In this document: positions 61,246-64,000 of the stretch, piece after piece | Numbering within the stretch: the stretch's first letter is position 1 | Layout of the letters: every line of letters starts with the position of its first letter | NCBI GenBank assembly: GCA_034509735.1 | Contig: JACGWO010000005.1 | Coordinates: forward strand, 37,602,479 to 37,666,478 | DNA length: 64,000 nt | Direction of reading: 5' to 3' | Source of the DNA: Sesamum alatum | Taxonomy: Eukaryota; Streptophyta; Magnoliopsida; Lamiales; Pedaliaceae | Notes under the pieces: model-generated | Told to the model about the DNA's origin: nothing | What the model saw: the letters and a program-made list of their open reading frames with translations, nothing else | Databases searched by the model: none | Position numbers and translations under genes: made by a program

Positions 61246-62981
61246 ATTATACAGACCCCAATAATAATATTTAAATAAAAAAAACTATAAGTATATTATT
61301 CCAATTATGATTGTACTATAGTCCCAATTAAATATGCCAACTAAAAATTCTTTTGATGGGGAGACATGGTAACAACATGTGGCATAGAAAAAAAAAAAAA
61401 ACACTTAAAAGATTCTTGATATTTGTAATAACTGAGAACTAATCATTCAGTGAGCCCATTGACAGATGGGCCCACAGAACTCCAACGGTCCAGATCAAAG
61501 ACTAAGTGAGCCAGCCCAGTGGGTCCAGCAACACCCACCACCGATCTTCATGGCGCCAGCTATGCCTTCTTCTTCTTCTATTATAATAATATATGGTTTA
61601 AGGCAATTTCCGGCATGTGGGCCTCACCACCTGAGAAGCTGATAAGGTATGGGCCCCCACGCAGCCCAATTACCAGCCCATCCTCTCCAAAATTATTATA
61701 AAAAGAAAAAAAAAAAAACAGTAAAAAATGACAGTCCGATTTTTCTTTAATTTTAAAATATCTATTTATATGTTTAAATAAATTAACATGCATATTTAGA
61801 TGGGCTTTCATGATCTTATGCTTAGGGAATGACGAAATAACACTTTTAGTCTTATAAGATAGAAAAACTCGACAAAATAGGACTTAAATTGTGGAGTTTT
61901 CTTAATTTTCGGACTATTTTGAAAACCTCGTAAAGTATAGGATTATAGGTGTCGAGTTTTTTCTATTTTGAATCTATTTTGAAAATCCCATAAAATAGAT
62001 TAGATGTGTTGAACCCCTGTTCTATATACAATGTAGTGTCACTATTTCATTTCCCTTAACTATTACACAAGTGTTGTACAATGTAAGGGTTGTTCCCAAC
62101 ATAATTTTTATGTGTAATCATCACATGATAGTCAAAAGTTAATTACTCTAGAAGTTGAGATCATGCTAGGTTTACTTCAATACTATATATTAACAAAAAG
62201 TGTGCATCTTTAATTAGGGGCCAAGATGTTCCATTTGTATCCATGCATCATAAAAGTTGGAAATCAAGGACTTGTGATTGAATCCTCAGTTTGTTAAGAA
62301 AAAAATGAGAAGAATATCGGCGTTTTTGTTGTATGTGCATGATTTGATTGAGTTGGGTTCAAGTTACAGTCAAAGAAGAAAAACTCAGTAAAATTGGGAG
62401 TGAGCTTACTGTATATGCATCTTGTCGAGTAAAATTTAGATCATCTGTAGAAGTTATAGTGGAAGAAAAGAACTCGTAAAGTAGAATTTGGACCATCTGA
62501 AGAAATTATAGTGGAAGAAGAGAACTCGTCGGGAATGAAAAATGAAGACTAGTAATTTGCAAGTTAATGGGAATTCTTTATATATGTAGCATATATCATG
62601 GAAAAATCAAATCATAGAATTACATTTATCTCTTGGGGAAAGAAAGGGGAAAAAAAATCAAGAATGCACAAAGCAATAGTGATAAGATATTGTGTGATAA
62701 AGAGAAGGGGAGAAAAATCAAATGTGAATTTTCAGAAGAAAAAAAAAAGAAAGAACAGCAAATAATAATCCCAATTGTTAAAAATATTGGCTTCCCCAAA
62801 CCCTAAATTCCCAAATATTAATCACACACAAAAAATTAGGACCACATCAAGAAAAGGAAAAATAAAAGAAAAGCCAAAAGAAGAAAACCTCAATTTTAGG
62901 ACAAATTAATCAAACCTCACGTGTGTGTTTTACACATCAAACTACACAAACACCAACTCCAGGCTTCTTCATTCACATCCA
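61246..62981. other. Spacer downstream of the TCP gene
   Basis: No independent gene is seen. The part nearest 62981 is the likely 3' untranslated region of the TCP gene (minus strand). The open frame 61519-61701 has no support. Confidence 0.55.
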
Positions 62982-64000
62982 TCAGGAATGGTGGCTGGCG
63001 GCGTCGTGCCGATCGTCGCCGCCTCCTCCGCCGTGTGACCCACTTGCCTGAGAATCCGACACTCCACTGCCTCCAGTCCGATATGGGTTCAGCCCAGCGA
63101 GCATGCCTAGTTGCCCTTCTCCCAACCCATTACCACCACCACCGCCGCCACCGCCGCCTAATTGTTGGCTGGGCAACAGCGCGACGGGGGCCGGAAAATT
63201 CATAAAATGCAATCCACTAGACATAGTTCCTCTATACAAAGCAGCAGCAGCGGCGGCGCTGCTATTATTGATATTAACAGAAGGGAATGTCCATATTGGA
63301 TCGCCACCCATGACTTGATTGTTATTCGAATTCGCCACCATCCAAAAATTCGCCGGAATCGAAGCGTGGCTCGCCGGCATGGCTCCGGCGCTCGACTGCA
63401 GCAAATAGCTTCCAATCTGGTGGTGCTGCGGTTGTTGTAGCTCCTGCTCCGCCCTGCGCTTCCGCCCTAAGCTCTCCTCCGTCTCAGTTAAGTCCAAAGA
63501 GTTTTCCCGCATTTCCTGCTTCGTTTGCATCAGACTAGGGTTTAAGTTCGCCGCCTGAAAATTCAACAGCGTGGCGGAAGAGCTCTCCGACGACAACCCA
63601 ATACCCGGAAAAAGCCCACGGCGCTGTGGCATCGCGTAATTCGGATTGAAATACGTAGATCTTAGCTGAGATGGCACCGACATGCTTGAACCCGAGCTAC
63701 GTAGAGAGATGTTGAGAGAAGTGAAGTTCGCGGGAATCGTGCCGGTGCCTGTGGCGGCGATGACGGCTGGCTCCGCCTGTTGGAGCAGCCACTCAATGGT
63801 TTGGCCGTCGGACTTGTGGCCCAGCTCGCGGGTGAGCTGGAAAACCCTAGCAGCGCAGAGTGCCGGCATGCGAATGCGCCGCCCGCGGCCGTCAACCTTC
63901 GTGTGGCGATCTTTGGTCGATGTGCGCTTCGGGGGTGGCTTCTTGGAGGGCTCTGCGGCAGTAGTGGCGGCGATTTGGAGGCTGGAGGAGGCGGAAGTAG
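62982..64000 (-). CDS. TCP14: Class I TCP transcription factor (TCP14-like), 5' end outside window
   Basis: A nuclear DNA-binding regulator of cell proliferation and growth. The frame is open through the window edge. In the first 45 residues visible come [20 protein letters not shown] and [20 protein letters not shown], the TCP basic region. Helices follow with [20 protein letters not shown] and the class I block [20 protein letters not shown]. Downstream, [25 protein letters not shown] and [16 protein letters not shown] match the TCP14/TCP15-like group, and the copy has Ala-, Gln- and Gly-rich tracts. There is no R domain. The ATG at 63869 lies inside the TCP domain and is not the true start. 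The stop is at 62982-62984. Choosing TCP14 over its closest paralogues is a judgement from the C-terminal motifs. Confidence 0.88.
   Translation of the reverse strand, partial: TSASSSLQIAATTAAEPSKKPPPKRTSTKDRHTKVDGRGRRIRMPALCAARVFQLTRELGHKSDGQTIEWLLQQAEPAVIAATGTGTIPANFTSLNISLRSSGSSMSVPSQLRSTYFNPNYAMPQRRGLFPGIGLSSESSSATLLNFQAANLNPSLMQTKQEMRENSLDLTETEESLGRKRRAEQELQQPQHHQIGSYLLQSSAGAMPASHASIPANFWMVANSNNNQVMGGDPIWTFPSVNINNSSAAAAAALYRGTMSSGLHFMNFPAPVALLPSQQLGGGGGGGGGNGLGEGQLGMLAGLNPYRTGGSGVSDSQASGSHGGGGGDDRHDAASHHS

Overview
The window is nuclear DNA of a flowering plant: spliced plant genes, Copia, Gypsy, L1, CACTA, hAT-like, Helitron-like and MULE-like repeats, long microsatellites and very AT-rich spacers. 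The NLR N-terminus is of the R1/R1B late-blight type common in asterids, so an asterid, perhaps a member of Lamiales, is my guess; this rests on family resemblance only. There are few host genes. Four are convincing: an R1B-type CC-NB-LRR gene (32990-35584, +, two apparent frameshifts), a POPEYE/bHLH47-like transcription factor (39171-41145 coding, -), a ten-exon membrane-anchored protein with two H-x-S motifs (45978-50997, -) and the 5'-open class I TCP factor at the right edge (62982-64000, -). A DUF247 gene is broken (exon 1 at 9845-10362, exon 2 at 24087-24821, +), and a second DUF247 scrap lies at 38121-38396.

Layout. 1-2300: decayed Copia on the minus strand. 2619-3348: an exceptionally long (GA)n block. 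4100-9800: foldback elements, an hAT-like element, a tandem TRIM-like array and a small Helitron-like element. 9845-24821: DUF247 gene whose intron is about 13.7 kb long because a 5'-truncated L1 LINE (minus) sits in it, and that LINE is itself split by a Copia element with a 2.2-kb LTR (minus). 25000-31923: CACTA-type elements, one region carrying exons of the 20S proteasome beta-1 subunit gene, a related Copia LTR remnant and the 5' end of a Gypsy element. 32990-51000: the host-gene island. 51000-62900: mostly foldback elements, an internally deleted L1 that keeps only ORF1 and its 3' tail, tandem repeats and a SINE-like unit. 62982-64000: TCP gene.

The genes do not form a pathway. The NLR would act in cytoplasmic immune sensing, the bHLH in iron-deficiency transcription and the TCP in growth control. 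The most distinctive structural signal is a set of long palindromic elements beginning GGGCAAAATA or GG(C/G)(T)AAATTA and flanked by 9-10 bp direct repeats. Several of these target-site duplications can be read directly, which points to non-autonomous Mutator-like transposition as a main shaper of this locus.
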